Source: Linnemannia hyalina (taxonomy: Eukaryota > Mortierellomycota > Mortierellomycetes > Mortierellales > Mortierellaceae). Taken from it: DNA of 64,000 nt. Below are positions 1 through 11,260 of this stretch, one piece after another. The position numbers and the translations under genes were made by a program. Each line of letters begins with the position of its first letter. Position 1 is the first letter of the stretch. The stretch spans positions 2,790,001-2,854,000 of the forward strand of contig JAHRHY010000001.1 of NCBI GenBank assembly GCA_019671135.1, given 5' to 3'. A model generated the notes under the pieces. The model worked only from the letters and a program-made list of their open reading frames with translations, searched no databases and was not told the origin of the DNA.

Positions 1-120
1 GAAGAAAGGAGCAAAAAAAACGGCCGTTGCTGCTGCTCTTGCTGAATAGTCGACTTTAGCGCAGCCAGGCACAATCACGAGGGAAATTGAAAAGATGAGA
101 TTGGGCAAAGCCTGCATATT

Positions 121-3100
121 TTAATCATTGAAGACCGAAAAGTCGATGTTGCGACGTGTCCTGTGATGGCCGGTGGCGGGAGAAGAGATGAACTTTGACA
201 CAAGGTGCGGCTGGGTCATAGACCTTGGTGTGGTCACGGCACTGGTGTCCAGGAGAATCCTCTTGTCGTATCCTTCATCATTAGGATCGTCACTGTCCGC
301 GCCTCCACGACGTCGTTTACCCGGAGACCCGAGAACATCCATGTCGTGTAGTTCACCATGTCCTCCTACCCCACCGCGCAACTGTGCTGCAAAAGAACGT
401 CCTTGATGGATCTGGTCACGCCTGGTCGGTGTGGAAGGAATACGCTCGGTATCCGGATGACTGCCATCTCCAATGAACTGCAACGAGTGATATTGGTGAG
501 ACTGAGCGCGTCCAGTAGGTGTTGAGGGGATCCTTTGAGGATCTTCCTTATTGTAGTTGCGACCCTGATGGTGTCCAATAGGCGTAGAAGGCACAAAGGA
601 GTCAATAGGAACCGTCAAAAAGCTGGCTGACGTTATCGAAGGAGAGGGATCCCGCTGCTTTTTGGGACTTTGCAGACCCCAAGAGGTGCGCTCCTCGCCA
701 GACTTAGTCGTGCCCCCAAAAACTCCCCAAGAGGTTGTACCACTCCGAGAGAGGTACTGAGAAAGGTCACCATTGTCATCTTGGTCGTCGTTGTTGCCTT
801 TGCCGGTTTGATTGAGAGTATTACTGCTGCTGCTTGCGCCTGACTGGATTGCGTCTGCTTTTGAGAGTGGTCCTTTCCGCCGGAACATCTAATCACAAGA
901 ATGAAAAGACCGCAGTCTTAGTGTCTGTTCTTTCGTCCTCTGAGGCAAGTCAATGCCCTGTAACACAAATCCTAAACTTACTTTAAGGACTTCCTCGCTT
1001 TCTTTATCGTGGTAGAACGTTTTCAGCTTCAGCTTTGCCAACTTTGGGGGACCAGTCTCGTCCTCCACTATTCCATCAAGTAAAGGTATAAGCATGTTAA
1101 GTTCTGAACTATCATGAAATCAAAGCAGCAACCACAGTGGCATACGCGCAAGGACTCAAGGGGAAGACTTACTCTCGTCAAGGAGTGAATTCATCGATTT
1201 TGACCGCTGCGAAGATGGACGCGGTTGTGGCTGTGAAGGCTGAGTAGTAGGCCGTCCATGTGAAGATTGGGCAGCCGCACTCGAAGCTGAAGCGGAGGAG
1301 GAACTTGCTGAACTCTTCGTCGCATTTCGGCCTTTCACAGCGCCACGTGTCATAGCTACTTGGCGGTTCCTGAAGATCGAATCCAGAGCGCTTCTGGCAG
1401 GGTTGTCAGACGTAGACTGACGGCTCATTGGGAATCCGTATTTGGGTGCCACCGCTTCATCCTTGGGAGTTGTTACTGAAGTCGAACTCAGGGGCCCGTC
1501 AGTCCCAGTCTGGGTGGCTGCAGAAAGATCCAGGCGACTAGGCTTCTGCAATACGCCCATCGAGACAGATCTGTGGAGTCCAGCTCTCTTGGAGCCTCGG
1601 GATGGCCTTGGCGACTTTAAAAGATTTGTTTCCACGCCACACTTAACCGAAAGCTTCTCGACCACTTTTGGCAGCGCTGGCCCATAGTATCGCGCCACAG
1701 CCCGGATGAAGAACTTTTTCGCTGGGTCCAAGTCCTTGCTTCGAGGGGTCTGAGGACTCAAGAATCCTGGCGCCGGTCGGTCCTCGATAACAGCTGAAAT
1801 ACAGAGTTCATCCATGAAGTGGTTAGTCGTTTTGAGTGCGCCGGGGTCCTTTTTGAACGGTTTGTTTTCCTCCAGGCCGTATTTGTTGATCAGCAGCAGA
1901 ACGTGGAGATTTTGTACAATTTGGATCTGGGTACTATTAAAGGAAGAATCGCAAGCCTTGGGTGAGTCGGTCTGAGCACATCACCATGAAACACAACAGT
2001 ATTTGCAAGCTGGCAGACAGAAAATACATACTCTTTGGTCTTTAGCTTCCTCACGAACATGCGGACATCGTTATCCTTGACGCTGGTGTTGACTCTGCCC
2101 TTCCATGCATCCAACTCTGGCCGCTCATCCTGCATGATGATGTACCGATCCTGAGTCCTTGTATCCGTCGATTTCCCAATGTTCAGCTCTTTGTCGATCT
2201 GCTTGTACTTGGACCCCAACTTTGAAGGCCAGATCCTCAAAAACTCAATCATAAACGTGACCAATTTCTGCTGAGCCTCTTTCAGCGGGACCGACAGCTT
2301 TGCAGCCAGAACTGTGATCTCCTTACTGGCAGCATTCAAACGCTTGACGTAATCTACCACCGTGTACTATGTAAGTTGAATAAAGAAAAAATGTTAACGT
2401 CCTGAGGCGAAGAGTTCCTGTAACAGGAAGTAATAACTCGACATGTGTTTGAAATATTACGTCGTTGTTGTATAGATGCTTGATATAAGCCCTGCGAATG
2501 CCCAGGCAGAGATCGTCTATAGAATCCACAGGTTCCAAAACGACTGCCATGTGGTCATCCATGCTAATTGTGTCTCCTGGCAGTGGCTTTGACGGTGTTT
2601 GTCTACAATGTCGAGTGAGGAGAGATATGTAAGTGCTTGCTCGATCAATCAACCGAATACAGTCAGTCTAGTTGCACACAACTTTGAGGATGCCTTACTT
2701 TGATTCGGTGACAGCAGTCGTGGTTTCCTGGGGCGGTTTAAAACACTCAGCGACATCGATGGGCATCTCTTCCAAGCGGTATGGCGTTCTGGATCGGTGT
2801 CGGCTGTTTTGTTGATCCACAAACGCTCCAATGGCTCCCAGTGACTTTTCCACCATGGCCATACTGAACGGTCTTGCCGAGGTCCTGTTGATATCCTTGC
2901 TCAATGGGACATCCTCCAGATACGAAAAGTCTTTCAGAATGTGCAAAGTTCCGCTTCCGTGGGTCCCTGCATATAGCAGCGCCTGTACCTGCTGGGTTCC
3001 TTGTTGCCCGTCCAAAATCTTGTCCGTCTGTTCTTCTCCTGCATCCACACTGAGAAGCGTAATCTGGATGAGCAATGCATCGTTCTTGGAGCTCAGTGAC

Positions 3101-4622
3101 CGAAGAAGGTACATGGTGCGCTCGCACATGACATCCTTATTGTTCCGTGGGAAGCACAACATAGTGTGAGAAATCTTGACTGAGTGCAAGCAAGAGCTCA
3201 GTGATATCGTCGAGATCCGCTTGACAACATGCATCGACACAATTTGGTCCGCAAACGGGTTGTCCAGATCTGAGAACACCAAAGGTGTAGAGATGTCAAC
3301 CGAACAGATGACTAATGGATAGAGGAAGAAGGCAGCAGTTGTCAGTTATTTAGTTTTTTATTTGGGTCAAAAAAACGACCGACACATAAACCTTTCTTGG
3401 CCAACTTACACTGTAGTGTATTGGTACACAAGATTTCGCCAGACCACATCACCTTGGCAGGACGTGCTTCCGGGGAAGGGACGCTGGGCATGGATGGAAT
3501 TGCTTGCCAACTCTCCATGCTCATGGTCACGCCCAAGCCAGGCCTGATCTGCAAGGACCGGTAGGTCTGAAAAATGGTGGCAAACGAGTAAATATCCCTT
3601 GATCCCGCGACTTCTGAGAGGACGGTTTGAGGAATGATGTGGCCACCGAAAGCCCTCATGATCAATTCCAGAGTCGAACGAACGAGCAGTGTTGTCGAGA
3701 CCCTTGTCTGTGCCTGCAACAGGTGGAACGTCCATAGAACAGTCAGCATCACGTATTCTATCTTTTCGATTAGCAAGTTATGAAAGTCAGCTTGTAAAAC
3801 CCATACCTTGGCAGAGTTGGCATTGTCGTTCTTGGTGTTGGTGTCGATCCAGCTCAAACTTGTTCGCTGATCCAGAAAGCGATCCCACAGCTGCTGCTCG
3901 AAAAATGTGTCCTTGATACCCTTCAGGACATCCAGGATATCGGCCTTGCGAGGTCCGAGCAAGTTGGTGTCGTTGGACTTCTTGCCGTCCAGAAAAAATG
4001 TGGTCTCTGACCACGATCGTGGTAAAGGTGATATCACGTAGATGTAATTCTTGATGTTGACAGGTGGAAAGTGCTTCTGAAGCGATTGGGCACGCGCAAG
4101 AGTCGCAGAGGGTTTTATAGGCGACTGGTAGGAGGCAATGTCGAGTCCAAAGTCGGCAAGGGAGTGCACGAGCTGACGCCGCAGACTGTAACAGGGCGAA
4201 CTGTGGCCGATCGCTCCAACCTTGCTTGCCGCGGCGGCTGAGGTTGGTGATGATGCAGCTTCACTCGCGACAATCTTTGTGTATTCTTGCACACAGTCAT
4301 CGATGGTCTGAATATCCATGCTCCGGAGCATCCTCTTGGTGACAAGGCCAATCTCCTGAGTTCCACGCGAGTTGTAGAAGGTGAAGGTCCACTGGAACTT
4401 TGGGTCCATGTTACACTGAAAGTAGAGGAGGATGCGGACGATGGAGCATTTGAGTAGAGTTGCAGCACGTCTGGCAGCGTGAGCAGAAGACGAGGTTGAG
4501 GAGGAGGCGACATGGGGAAGATGAGTGTCGATGATGAAGACGACGTTTATGGGAGTCTTTCCTGAGGATCCGGCCAGTGTGGATGAAGAGGAGGAAAGTG
4601 GGCCCAGGGATAGTGGCAGCAT
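121..4622 (-). CDS. TICRR: Treslin/TICRR (Sld3-like) DNA replication initiation factor
   Basis: Treslin/Sld3 brings Cdc45 to the loaded MCM helicase and is a CDK-controlled step of origin firing in the nucleus. I assemble eight exons on the minus strand: 4622-3807, 3713-3410, 3269-2699, 2602-2461, 2366-2032, 1933-1173, 1103-982 and 888-121. Phases agree throughout and give 1272 residues. The N-terminus (about 24-250) looks like the Treslin vWA-like domain: INVVFIIDT, then an Ala/Arg-rich helix and WTFTFYNSRG. The middle has a Sld3/STD-like helical region (YIKHLYNND, then YVKRLN, then IQIVQNLHVLLLINKYGLE). Next come RSVSMGVLQK and VAMTRGAVKGRN. The C-terminal exon is Ser/Pro-rich with many S/T-P sites. 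The start is the first Met before the conserved core; an upstream in-frame Met at 4754 would add 44 unconserved residues. The gene is divergent from the STB6-like gene. Identification rests on recalled family patterns, not on a search. Confidence 0.75.
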
Positions 4623-5075
4623 TAGGACATTCGAGCAGTAAGGAGGGCGAGGCGAGGTGAGGCGAAGTGGGTTGGTCCTGGTGCAGGCAAAAGGCAAAGA
4701 AGAGGTCCGTCTGAGGTTCCTGGAAAAGATGCAAAAAAAAAAGGACGGAAACAAACAACAAAAAACTATGGGGGGGACTCAATGATCAAACTGAATGTGA
4801 CTTCACTTCGCGCACTTTTTCATTTCCCATCTGGCTATGTCAGGCGTGCACAGCATGTAACAAAAGCACACAGTTCTCTCTCTCTCTCTCTCCCTCTCCC
4901 TCTTTGTCCTGTGTCTATCACACTCTCCCTCTTTTCTCCAGCTCTCTCTCTCACTCCACCTCCTCCTCCTCTTCCTCCTCCTCTCCCTTTCCCCTCTCTC
5001 CTCTTCTGCCTGCACATTCGTCACAGCATTCACTCACACACAGTCTCCAACTCTACTCATCCCAACTCACCTCAC
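4623..5075. promoter_or_regulatory. Divergent intergenic promoter with TC/TCC-rich tract
   Basis: This 453-base spacer separates the divergent starts of the Treslin-like and STB6-like genes. It holds a (TC)n run near 4874-4894 and a longer pyrimidine-rich stretch from 4895 to 5020 on the plus strand, typical of fungal leader regions. I see no clear TATA box. It probably contains both 5' leaders. Confidence 0.5.
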
Positions 5076-8000
5076 ATGCCTTTCATACCTGGGAGCTACG
5101 TCTTCTGCGAACGACGGCGCATCAGCGACATCTGCTACGACATTGATGGCATCCGCATCGACCACGAGGAGGCTATCCTAGAAGGCTACCAGATATACCT
5201 CGTGGAGCAATGGTAACAGCTCGCCAACTAAAACAATGCCTACAGCAATGAACAAAGCACTTGTGGAATGACAAAAGGCACAAGGTTTAACCAGCATCCC
5301 ACCTGTCACTCTTCTAGGGCCATAGAGAGAAACCGCGAGGTTGCCACGGCAGTATCCTTCACCGGCGATCCAGTTCACCAGGTACAGTGGACTTGAGGCA
5401 ACAGCTGTCAAGAAGGCAAAAGTTGTAGGAAGCGACAACTACTAAGACCGTTGCTGTTGACGACTCATAGATCCTGGTTACCTCTATCACGATTGAATAT
5501 CCGAACGTCAATTGCCCAAGACTTGAAAAAGTGTTTGAAAAGCTGAGAAAGGAAGGGGCAAAACCAAAGGAGGCAAGTCCACTGCAGTCTGCCACGCTTT
5601 TAGTCTGGTGTCAATGTGGAAGCAAGAGCGTGGAAGTCATGGGAGCTAACTGTGGGTGGTGTGGTACTTTGCTCATAACTATTTTAGACACCATATGGCC
5701 AGCTTTTTGTCACCAACCTCAGCTTGTTCGCTTCGTCACTGAACATCGTCTTGGTGCCGAAACAAGGAGACTTTGACTACTATCAACAGCGATTCTACTT
5801 GAATCTAAACCTCAGGAGAATGGGATGCAGTGGCAGAAGTGCGCTCACGTCCAAGTCACCAAGGTACCTTCCCTTTCCTTGTTTGATGCTGCCTCTTTTC
5901 AGCAGTTGACCGCCGTGCAGTAGGCTGATACGTTGTTTCTCTTCCCCCTGGCCAATTGTCTAGCGATGCACAGCGGGAAAAGTTCAATCAGCTCTACAAA
6001 ATCTCAGACTCTACGGACTTTGAAGTCACTGTGCTGCGACTGGTCGTGTTGGTGCAGAATTGCCTGCACATTTTTGGACTGTTCAACCTCCTGGACGTGG
6101 ATGGGCTGTTGTGCAATGCCACAGAGAAGGGCCTCGAAGTATACTACGACACATTCCTCAAATCAACATTTCAGGTACACAGCTTGCGATCATCCTTCGC
6201 GCCATGCCTACGGCCGTCTCAGAGCGAACGCCAACACTGTCATGACCACTGTCTAAACAAAACTATTATCACTTTTGTAGAAATTCCCTACGCCGGATAA
6301 TGTCCTCGACCCAAACGTACTCGCAGGAATGTTCAGCAAACTGTCTAATATCAGAGGAAAACTCCAGCACATGGTCAACAACGTAAGGATCCAATATCAC
6401 CTTCCTTTATAGTATTGAAGGTCATAGAGAGGTATATTTCCGCGTGCTTACCACCCGTCAATTGCTTTTCTCTTTTCTCGTTTTTGACAGGTGCCAAAAG
6501 ATCCGTTTGCAGAACCCGTGGCTTTTCTCAATGCTGTCAAGACATTTCAGGTACGAATGCGTAGTCGGTTTAATTAGTAATAATGTCAGGTTCAGAATGA
6601 ACACTTACACAAGCATCATTCTCGCCTGATTGTTGGAATACACTAGATCAAAAAACCGGATCTGAAGGCGTGCTTTTTGGACGCTAAGACAGTGGAGGCG
6701 ATATCAGCGGCGTACCTGTCATCGTTCAATCCCCAAGGTCTCAAGGTGCACAAGGTCCTAAAGTCCAAGATCGAAGATTTTTCAGGAATGACAACCGTGA
6801 ACCCAGAAGGCGAGACGACAGATCTGGATGTGTTTGCAAAGCATATCACCACCGATTCACTTAAGCAGGTCTGGAAGGGCAAGACAAAGCAGAAAACGGA
6901 CGTAGCCGATGCCTTAGCAAACGGAGACTGGCTGACTGGAGGAAAAGAGCTGGGCAAAAGTTTGGTCCGCGGTCTTGCCAAAACTGTAAGTTAGAACACG
7001 AGTGAGATGTCCTGTCGCAAGATTGTCAATCATTTGCGGATCCTACTTTCTGTTGCTAACGGCGATGATGTTTTTGTCCGCATAATAGACGAGGGACACA
7101 AAGAACGCTTCGCAGTCTTTGAAAAGTATCGCAGGGTAAGACTGTTTTCTGTTCACGTACGAGCCATTGGAAACCCTTATACTGTCTCATTAACATCGGT
7201 CTGTTCCTTGCTATCATAATTACAGAGGTAAGAACCGACAATCGATGTTAACTCCAAAAGGCAAGCAAGGAAATCCTTTGGCCTACATCAAGGAAGGAAC
7301 CTTCAACGACGAAACAGTTGCCCCATCCTTGCCACAGGACCGTAAGTCTAGCTGCAATCCTGCGTTGGTGTCGTCCTGGATCTGATTGAACGTCTACTGT
7401 AATTATGATACTAAACCCCAATCTCAGGTTCAATAGAGACAAGCCCAAAATCAGACGACGAAAAGAACGAAGGGTGTGACTCGGATGAAGGGGTATCGAC
7501 CGTAGTCCAGACGTCTACAGCCAACCTTAATGCACCACCAGAAGAAGAAACCAACCTCGCAACCATCGGCGAAGCCTCACAGCAAGCAGCCCCAGTCGCA
7601 GTCGTGCCATCTCTCGATACTCTCAACTCGCTCTTCTCACAAAAACCAGAACCGCGCGGCCAACCAGAGATTGTTGCATTCTATCTGGACAAGAAAAACT
7701 ACCCACAGGGCAGGAAGAGATCAACATCCATGTCGGGTTTGGTTGGGCAGGAGAGGCTTCTGGGCTATCGAGCTGAGGGCGCAAGGAGTACAGGTGGCAT
7801 CCCAGGGATCACAATTGGCCCGTACAGGAAGATTGTAAAACATCCGGCTTACAGGAAACGGTCTCAATCGTACTCGTGCATGGGCTGCAAGGACTCTAGT
7901 CTCAAACCACTGAAGAGGTAAATTTTTTCACAATTGTGGCATTGGGAATGTGAGTCCTTGGTTCGTTGATCTTCAATAGCTTGGCTGTTGACAACTCTTT

Positions 8001-9240
8001 TTTTTTTTTTTTCTTCGTTTTGCCGCCTTAGCGTTGTGGTGGAGTGTGACACACAGAGCTATTATTCGTACCAACTGTTGAAAGAGAAGGAAGAGACCTT
8101 GAAGAACGTGTTCGCCAGGATGCAGGTACGATGGAGATGATCAATCTTATCAGATTGTCTTGCCTTTGATTGGAGACCAGCAATGTCTGATAACTTTTTG
8201 TTTTGTTTTTCGGGATTGATAGGCAATGGAGAAGGAATTTTCTACGCAACTGGATTCACTAAAGGCCATCCTTGCTGATCGTGGAAAACAGTTTGAGGTA
8301 CGGAAAAAAAAAAAAAAAAAAAAAGTTGTAGTTCGAATTGCTTGTGTTTGAACTTTGAGTACAATCATATGCATGTTGCTGAGATTTTATTTTAATCTCA
8401 TTTTTTTTCACGCTTATCTGGGTCAAATAGGAGATTGAACAAGAAGCTGCAGGGATCTTGGCAGAACGGCGTGATCTATTAGCAGAGGTCCGGGAGAAGG
8501 AGCACGCAACTCAGCGCTCCGTATACCATCTCGAGGGCATGGTCGGAAAGTTAGTCGAGATGCGCGATTTTACTGGAGCGTTCTTCAACAAGATATCTTA
8601 TCTTGATACCAAACTACCGGTATCGCAGAGACGACTAGCATTGTGGATGGACAAGCTGCAGGCGCTTCAGTCGCAGTGGTTTCGAACAATTGGCCGGTAT
8701 ATGGTGGCCTATGCGCCCAGTGGTATCAAGGGTCGATTTGTGAATTGGGAGCGAAACGTTCAGATTGCGGCGATGAAGGCTCGGGAGTTGAGAGGAGAGG
8801 TGGGCGATATTCAACTCGGCGGAGCACCTTCTTCCCCTCCGACTGTTTCTACAACCGCGACGAGTGCATCCATGATAGGCTCTTCGACCACAGCTGAGAC
8901 AACTCCAACAGATGGTACGTCAATAGCACGGTCCATGTCCATGTCGTCTGCAGCAAGCTCGGGTCCACTAAGAATGTTCTCTCGTAGTGGGTTGAAAAGA
9001 TCGACTGGTGGCGACGGTTCGTCGTACATGGTTACACCGCAATCGCTCATGACTGAGGGCAAGGACTCTGAGAAGGATGTGCGACGGCTCCTTCAGCGGA
9101 GGGCGACGGAACATGAGGGTCTCTATGGAATTGAAGAACAAGAACAAGAACAAGAACAAGAACAGGACAGCCCGGCGGAGCCTGTCTTGTCGACCCTCCT
9201 TCAGTCAGGGACTGAACCTATCTTTCCTGCACGTCATTAA
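5076..9240 (+). CDS. STB6-like N-terminal domain protein with C-terminal coiled coil
   Basis: Fourteen exons: 5076-5212, 5318-5381, 5471-5572, 5703-5863, 5964-6174, 6281-6382, 6491-6550, 6647-6985, 7089-7135, 7226-7341, 7428-7917, 8032-8125, 8223-8297 and 8431-9240. They sum to 2808 nt, or 935 residues. The N-terminus (GYQIYLVEQWAIER, then TGDP, LFVTNLS and MGCSGRSALT) resembles the N-terminal domain of yeast STB6/STB2, which were found as Sin3-binding proteins; I recall this from family knowledge. The central part has a Cys pair (YSCMGC). Residues around 640-760 form a predicted coiled coil (LLKEKEETLKNVFARMQ onward) and the tail is Ser/Thr-rich with an EQ repeat. The third intron appears to be GC-AG. 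The biochemical function is unknown. A spindle- or chromatin-linked role would be speculation. Confidence 0.65.
9140..9164 (+). repeat. In-frame (GAACAA)n microsatellite
   Basis: About four copies of a 6-base unit encode an alternating Glu-Gln run near the C-terminus of the STB6-like protein. Length is likely polymorphic between strains. Confidence 0.8.
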
Positions 9241-10063
9241 AGTCCATGATGAAATAAAAAAAAAGGGTTGAGTTTCCTTATCTCGCTCATCCTATGCATG
9301 TGGATTATATTTGTGTTCAGTATCTGAAACGATAGGGTCAGTCACAGGCTGTTCAATTGCAGTGTGTGAGGAGAAGTTGATGAGAAGATGAGGGGGGAGA
9401 ACCTCGATGCCGATTTGATTGCATATGAGGGTCCCTTCAATGAAGGAGATAAAGTGCTATTACTACCCCGCACATGATGATAGGAAGAGGTCGAAAAAAA
9501 AGAAAAAAAAAAGGATTTGCTAATAAGGGTTTGCGAGACCCGAACTACCGACAACAAGCTCCTCCTAAATCAAGGTTTCCATTCCAAAGAAGAAGGCAGG
9601 GAAGGTAAGTAGGGTCGGTGCGGTGCACAGTATATGCCGATGGGCTGTACTACCAGCGTATGTATGCGCCTGTGATAAGCCCCTTCTGCCCCTCCCGGTA
9701 AGGTCCAATTATGGACGATGCGATGTGAAACCTTTTTTTTGGTCTCTTCTCATATCCATCGGAAGTGGTCGTGTCGGGGGGGTGTGTGTGTGACAGAAGA
9801 CAACGACGGACAAGGCCGATTCCCCTACGGGGTTCGAATCTCAGGGGAACACAAAATAGAATTTTTCATTTTTTTTTTTAGAGCAGTGCGTTTGATAGAA
9901 CGAGCCGCTTATGGCTTGGCCCAATCGTCATTTAAGAGGAAGGACTTTCGCCCAGGTACACCCCCCATCACTCTTCTCTTTTTCTTTCATCTCTTCGCCA
10001 TATCCTTCTTTTTCACTTCAACAACACATATCTCACAACCACTTACAACAAACATAACCAACA
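9241..10063. other. Gene-free spacer
   Basis: It holds the 3' end of the STB6-like gene (AATAAA-like signal near 9251) and the upstream region of the first Ser/Arg-rich gene. There are several A or T homopolymers and a GT run near 9780. No ORF is convincing. A TTCGAAT string near 9836 resembles a tRNA T-loop but has no supporting cloverleaf. Confidence 0.6.
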
Positions 10064-11092
10064 ATGCTCAGCTACACTATGTACACAACCGTCGACCCCA
10101 CAACGGGCCCCCCCATGATCACCATCGAAGAACGTGGCCGTCGCCTCCACAACAACAACACCACCACCACCACCACTTCAACCTCACCCTCCTCCTCAAC
10201 CTACGCCTCAGACGAAGAAGACGACCACGTCGAGCCCCTACAATCCTGCAGCCGTCGAAACTCCATGCTCAACTTCTGCTATGGCCTCCCTACCTCCTCA
10301 ACCTCAAACTCTCGGTCCAACTCTCGAACCCGCTCCCGGTCAAGATCTCGTCCCAACATCAAGATCCAGGATGCTTCCGATCCCGCCCCCGTTCTGTATT
10401 CGCTCTCCACTAGGGCTCCAATCCATCCTGCGTCACCCAAGCAGAGTACAAACAACTCTCGTCGTTCCTCGGTCGAATTGAGGGAGGACTATGCAGAGTT
10501 GCTCGAGGAGATATCCCGCCCCTCGTCTCGTGTCAACTCTTGTGTCAACTCTCGTGTCAACTCCCGTGTCAACTCCCGTGTTAACTCTCGTGCCAACAGC
10601 CGTAGCAACAGCCGTATCAGGGACCCAGTTGAGTTGAGGGAGGAGTATGCAGAGTTGCTCGAGGAGAAGTCCCGCCCCTCGTCTCGTGTCAACTCCCGTG
10701 TCAACAGTCGCAGCAACAGCCGTATCAGAGACCCCCACCATTCTCACCCTCACCCCTCGCACTCGCACGACCACACCCACTTGACCATCAACAACCTCAA
10801 CTTCAACAAGGACAGCAAGAAGGAAAAGAGTGACCATTGTGGAAGCGACTGTGAGACCTGCACAAACTGCAACACTATCAAAGATACCGTCCTCGAACTC
10901 GATGAATCCAACACCCCCAGCAAGATCCAGAAGCCTCGTCGCAAATCTCACGATATCACAGGACCTTATGATACAGTCGTTGATAGTAGCAGCGAGGAGG
11001 AGTCCCAGAAAGTCGATGGGGCCGCTCTTGCTGTCCCTGCGGATAGCATTGAGAGCAAGCTGGGGTTCGACATGAGTCTCCTCTCCTTCTAA
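10064..11092 (+). CDS. Ser/Arg-rich family protein, copy 1 (SRVN-repeat protein)
   Basis: Single-exon gene of 342 residues with no recognised domain. From the N-terminus it shows a poly-Thr/Ser stretch, an RRNSMLNF block followed by Ser/Arg repeats (SRTRSRSRSR), then two copies of an ELRE(D/E)YAELLEE module. Each module is followed by SRPSSRVNSRVNS repeats. A His-rich segment (HHSHPHPSHSHDHTH), a Cys cluster (CGSDCETCTNC) and a C-terminal block RRKSHDITGPYDTVV complete it. The RKS..TG.Y block and the terminal LGFDMSLLSF echo RKSSDMTGEYGDII and LGLEKPLLAL in the copy at 15981, so I place it as a diverged member of the same local family. The His and Cys clusters could bind metal, but that is inference. 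The low-complexity character suggests an intrinsically disordered protein. Confidence 0.7.
   Translation: MLSYTMYTTVDPTTGPPMITIEERGRRLHNNNTTTTTTSTSPSSSTYASDEEDDHVEPLQSCSRRNSMLNFCYGLPTSSTSNSRSNSRTRSRSRSRPNIKIQDASDPAPVLYSLSTRAPIHPASPKQSTNNSRRSSVELREDYAELLEEISRPSSRVNSCVNSRVNSRVNSRVNSRANSRSNSRIRDPVELREEYAELLEEKSRPSSRVNSRVNSRSNSRIRDPHHSHPHPSHSHDHTHLTINNLNFNKDSKKEKSDHCGSDCETCTNCNTIKDTVLELDESNTPSKIQKPRRKSHDITGPYDTVVDSSSEEESQKVDGAALAVPADSIESKLGFDMSLLSF
10524..10730 (+). repeat. 12-bp tandem repeats encoding SRVN, duplicated with flanking module
   Basis: A 12-base unit of the type cgtgtcaactct repeats about seven times with drift to cgtagcaacagc. It recurs after a second copy of the upstream ELRE-YAELLEE segment (10626-10672). 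The whole module of roughly 105-150 bases is thus an internal duplication. Confidence 0.8.
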
Positions 11093-11260
11093 ACGAACAT
11101 TTCTATCACATTTCTTCTCACTCATCCACTTTTCCTCCGTTTCTGCTGCCTTCACGCCAACCTTGTAAAACCACCTAATATACCAAATGCCCAAATAAAA
11201 CAATCATATGCATTGCACAAAAAAAATGACTTTTTACTACCATGTCTCTCCATGGACTCT

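Noticed and set aside
9800..9870. Possible tRNA gene around the GGGGTTCGAATC string
   Set aside because: The flanking bases do not form a T stem (CGGGG against CTCAG), and no acceptor, D or anticodon arm fits.
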